Positions 6,584 through 8,110 of a stretch of DNA of 8,110 bases are shown piece by piece. The number at the start of each line of letters is the position of its first letter. Position 1 is the first letter of the stretch. The DNA comes from CAYJWL01 sp964373855 (GTDB lineage Bacteria; Patescibacteriota; Andersenbacteria; UBA10190), in NCBI GenBank assembly GCA_964373855.1, contig CAYJWL010000037.1:1-8110 (forward strand). The letters run 5' to 3'. Under the pieces are notes generated by a model. The model had not been told where the DNA came from, did not search any database, and saw only the letters and a program-made list of their open reading frames with translations. The position numbers and the translations under genes were made by a program.

Positions 6584-6772
6584 TCATCTGGCCTGGTCTG
6601 TCATAGGCCTTGCTGCCTTGACAGCAGACCGGCGAGGCCTAAGGGGCAGATCGGCGCTGGCCGAGCTGGCCGCGTCTTTTCGGGCAGACTTGCCGGCGCG
6701 ATTCACATCGCTATAGTTCCGGCCCCATGTCGGGGCCCCGACGTTTCTGACATTTTTCAGCAAGCTCCTCAT
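6584..6772 (-). CDS. Doubtful small basic ORF between the DprE1- and DprE2-like genes
   Basis: An ORF of 62 codons opens with ATG at 6772, five bases beyond the DprE1-like stop, and ends 60 bases before the reductase start. The product begins MRSLLKNVRNVGAP, is rich in Arg, Lys, Ala and Ser, and matches no family I recognise. There is no ribosome-binding site, the frame is open in part because the region is GC-rich, and the stretch is full of palindromes. It may be a real small operon protein or simply non-coding DNA. Confidence 0.2.
   Translation of the reverse strand: MRSLLKNVRNVGAPTWGRNYSDVNRAGKSARKDAASSASADLPLRPRRSAVKAARPMTDQAR
6604..6641. other. Hairpin in the spacer between the oxidase and reductase genes
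   Basis: TAGGCCTTGCTG (6604-6615) can pair with CGGCGAGGCCTA (6630-6641) as a 12-bp stem containing two G-T pairs around a 14-base loop. A competing inner stem, GCTG 6612-6615 with CAGC 6622-6625, is possible. In minus-strand RNA, the direction of the flanking genes, the two wobbles become A-C mismatches and the hairpin is weaker. Confidence 0.35.
6729..6742. other. 14-bp perfect GC-rich palindrome
   Basis: GTCGGGGCCCCGAC is self-complementary over all 14 bases. It lies 36 bases after the DprE1-like stop on the minus strand. GGCCCC at 6721-6726 offers an alternative pairing with GGGGCC at 6732-6737. It may cause pausing or be a protein-binding site; there is no U-tract. Confidence 0.45.
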
Positions 6773-6777
6773 ACATT

Positions 6778-8082
6778 TTATTGTTTGGGGGATGTGACTC
6801 TGCGCCAAAAGCTTGAGGAAAATTTCGGATCGACGAAGCGGGCAAAGGTTTGCCATTGCGGATAGAATTGCTGGAAGCGCTGGGGGTCAAGGTGGGCGTC
6901 TTTGGCCGGGTTCACCCGGCCGCCATAGTGAGCGGTGATGGTGTCTAGATCGGCCAAGAGCGTTCGCAGGCGGCGTCCGGTGTTAGGGAAATCCAGCAGG
7001 AGATTAATTCCCGGCATGGGAAAGGATAGCATTCCGGGCGATGGTTTATTCCCGAATATTTTAAGGACGGTCAGGGGAGAAACGAGGCGGGATTTTTTTA
7101 CGGCCGAGAGCAACTTCTCAATTGCCTGCCGGCCATTTTTTTGGGGTACAACGCAATGATACGATTGCAAACCGCGCTGACCGTAGAGCCGGTTCCAGTT
7201 GGCGATTGAATCAAGCGGATAAAAAAACTGGTCGTAGTCCAGGCTGGCTTGGCTAGTGCTCCGCAATTGCTTGTGATAATGCACAAAGTTGTACGCTCGT
7301 ATCACCGCCCGGTTGAGCAGCCAGTTCGGCGCGTTGGACCGCATGGTGAACTTTGGCTGGCGTACGCCGTGGCTCACGTTATGTGCATCGGTGCTGTGGT
7401 TGCCGTGAATGAAAAGTCCTCGGCCCAGTTTTGATGCTTTAGCGCCGGCATCTATCCAGGCCACTGTGTATTCAGAGTGCTGGTCCGCTTGCCCAGACAG
7501 GGAGAAAAAATCATCAAGATTTTTCATCTTGATTGTGGCCGCATTAATGCTGGTACTGGTGATTGGTTTGAGGTCAATGGCGGCCCAGGTAATAAGCCCG
7601 GTTAAGCCCAGTCCGCCAATAGTGGCTCGATACAGATCGCCATTTTTTCGGGCAGTGCATTTGAGGCGCGAGCCATCGGAGCGGAGCAATTCAAGCTGCC
7701 TGACGTGGCGGCCAAACGTGCCGGCGCGGTGGTGATTTTTCCCATGGACATCATTGGCAATTGCTCCGCCCAGCGTGGCAAATTTCGTACCGGGCGTGGT
7801 GGGCAGAAACCAGCCGTGCGGCACGATCAATTGCAATATCGCCCCGAGCGTTACCCCCGCCTCGCATGCGATCCTTCCGGCGATGGGATCAAAAGAAACA
7901 AAGTGATTGAGCCGCCGTGTGGAAATAACCGTCCCGTGGTTATTCAGGCAGACATCGCCGTAACTGCGCCCCCGCCCGTACGGCAGCAGAGACGGCCGAT
8001 CGGGCAGCATGTCGCTGCGCCAATACATGTGGCTGACCTCCTGCTGCACTAAAGGGTACTGGCCCCATGAGGTGTAGCGCAT
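6778..8082 (-). CDS. FAD-dependent oxidoreductase, DprE1-like (decaprenylphospho-beta-D-ribose 2-oxidase family)
   Basis: Predicted to oxidise the 2' hydroxyl of polyprenyl-phospho-ribose with FAD, giving the keto sugar that the DprE2-like reductase downstream converts to the arabinose form. From the ATG at 8082 it has 434 residues. N-terminal FAD-binding domain: GRGRSYGD (36-43), then PTTPGT (94-99) and DVHGKNHHRAGTFG (111-124), a hallmark of DprE1. C-terminal substrate (ALO-type) domain: DYDQFFYPLD (283-292), GLQSYHCVVP (304-313), LSFPMPGINLLLDFP (352-366) and AKD with K394, equivalent to Lys418 of mycobacterial DprE1. The position of mycobacterial Cys387 is leucine (362). The frame stays open upstream through a TTG at 8097 to the window edge, so a longer N-terminus cannot be excluded; the ATG places the SWGQYP motif near the start as in relatives. 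Confidence 0.9.
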   Translation of the reverse strand: MRYTSWGQYPLVQQEVSHMYWRSDMLPDRPSLLPYGRGRSYGDVCLNNHGTVISTRRLNHFVSFDPIAGRIACEAGVTLGAILQLIVPHGWFLPTTPGTKFATLGGAIANDVHGKNHHRAGTFGRHVRQLELLRSDGSRLKCTARKNGDLYRATIGGLGLTGLITWAAIDLKPITSTSINAATIKMKNLDDFFSLSGQADQHSEYTVAWIDAGAKASKLGRGLFIHGNHSTDAHNVSHGVRQPKFTMRSNAPNWLLNRAVIRAYNFVHYHKQLRSTSQASLDYDQFFYPLDSIANWNRLYGQRGLQSYHCVVPQKNGRQAIEKLLSAVKKSRLVSPLTVLKIFGNKPSPGMLSFPMPGINLLLDFPNTGRRLRTLLADLDTITAHYGGRVNPAKDAHLDPQRFQQFYPQWQTFARFVDPKFSSSFWRRVTSPKQ

Positions 8083-8110
8083 ATTTAGGCGGCCCAATAG
8101 AGAATCAAAA

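Noticed and set aside
6584..6856. 90-codon version of the small ORF beginning inside the DprE1-like gene
   Set aside because: Its first 28 codons lie within the conserved oxidase coding sequence in another frame. Only the portion from 6772 could be an independent gene, and that is doubtful.

Overview
The window looks like chromosomal DNA from an uncultivated bacterium, most likely a Patescibacteria/CPR (Parcubacteria-like) lineage assembled from a metagenome. That placement is an inference from three things: a large secreted beta-repeat protein with a C-terminal membrane anchor, a single-anchor DsbA-like protein, and the near absence of Shine-Dalgarno sequences. Every gene reads with the standard code. 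There is no tRNA, rRNA, CRISPR array, transposase or phage gene. A run of exactly 100 N (3390-3489) marks a scaffold gap.

The left part (1-1987, plus strand) holds three small housekeeping or redox genes: an MTH1-like Nudix hydrolase (35-487), a one-domain CGWC glutaredoxin (about 618-866), and a membrane-anchored DsbA-like oxidoreductase with a CPFC site (1070-1813). The spacers between them are rich in structure. They contain a 13-bp inverted repeat enclosing two hairpins (495-585), a long GC-rich hairpin (912-951), a promoter with consensus -35 and extended -10 (1006-1034), and two hairpins after the DsbA-like gene (1826-1854, 1877-1908).

The centre (1988-5745, plus strand) is one large surface-protein gene. 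It has a signal peptide, an N-terminal beta-sandwich, an Ig-like domain, a beta-solenoid of near-identical repeats, a linker, a second Ig-like region, a hydrophobic helical stretch, a carboxypeptidase-regulatory-like domain and a C-terminal transmembrane anchor. The reading frame changes across the N gap. The sequences on both sides of the gap recur exactly and in order further downstream, separated there by 140 bases. Filling the gap with 140 bases restores one frame and predicts about 1265 residues, so the break is an assembly artefact and not a pseudogene. Its promoter lies so close to the ATG that the mRNA is probably leaderless.

The right part (5756-8110, minus strand) encodes a DprE1/DprE2-like pair: an FAD-dependent oxidase and a short-chain reductase. 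Together such enzymes epimerise polyprenyl-phospho-ribose to polyprenyl-phospho-arabinose, a pentose donor for cell-surface glycans. About 250 bp of GC-rich, hairpin-containing DNA separates them, with one doubtful small ORF. The pair converges on the surface-protein gene, with only 10 bp between the two stop codons.

I see no clearly new multi-gene system. The points most worth a second look are the resolvable repeat gap, the arabinose-donor pair in this setting, the probable leaderless promoter, and the folded inverted-repeat element at 495-585.
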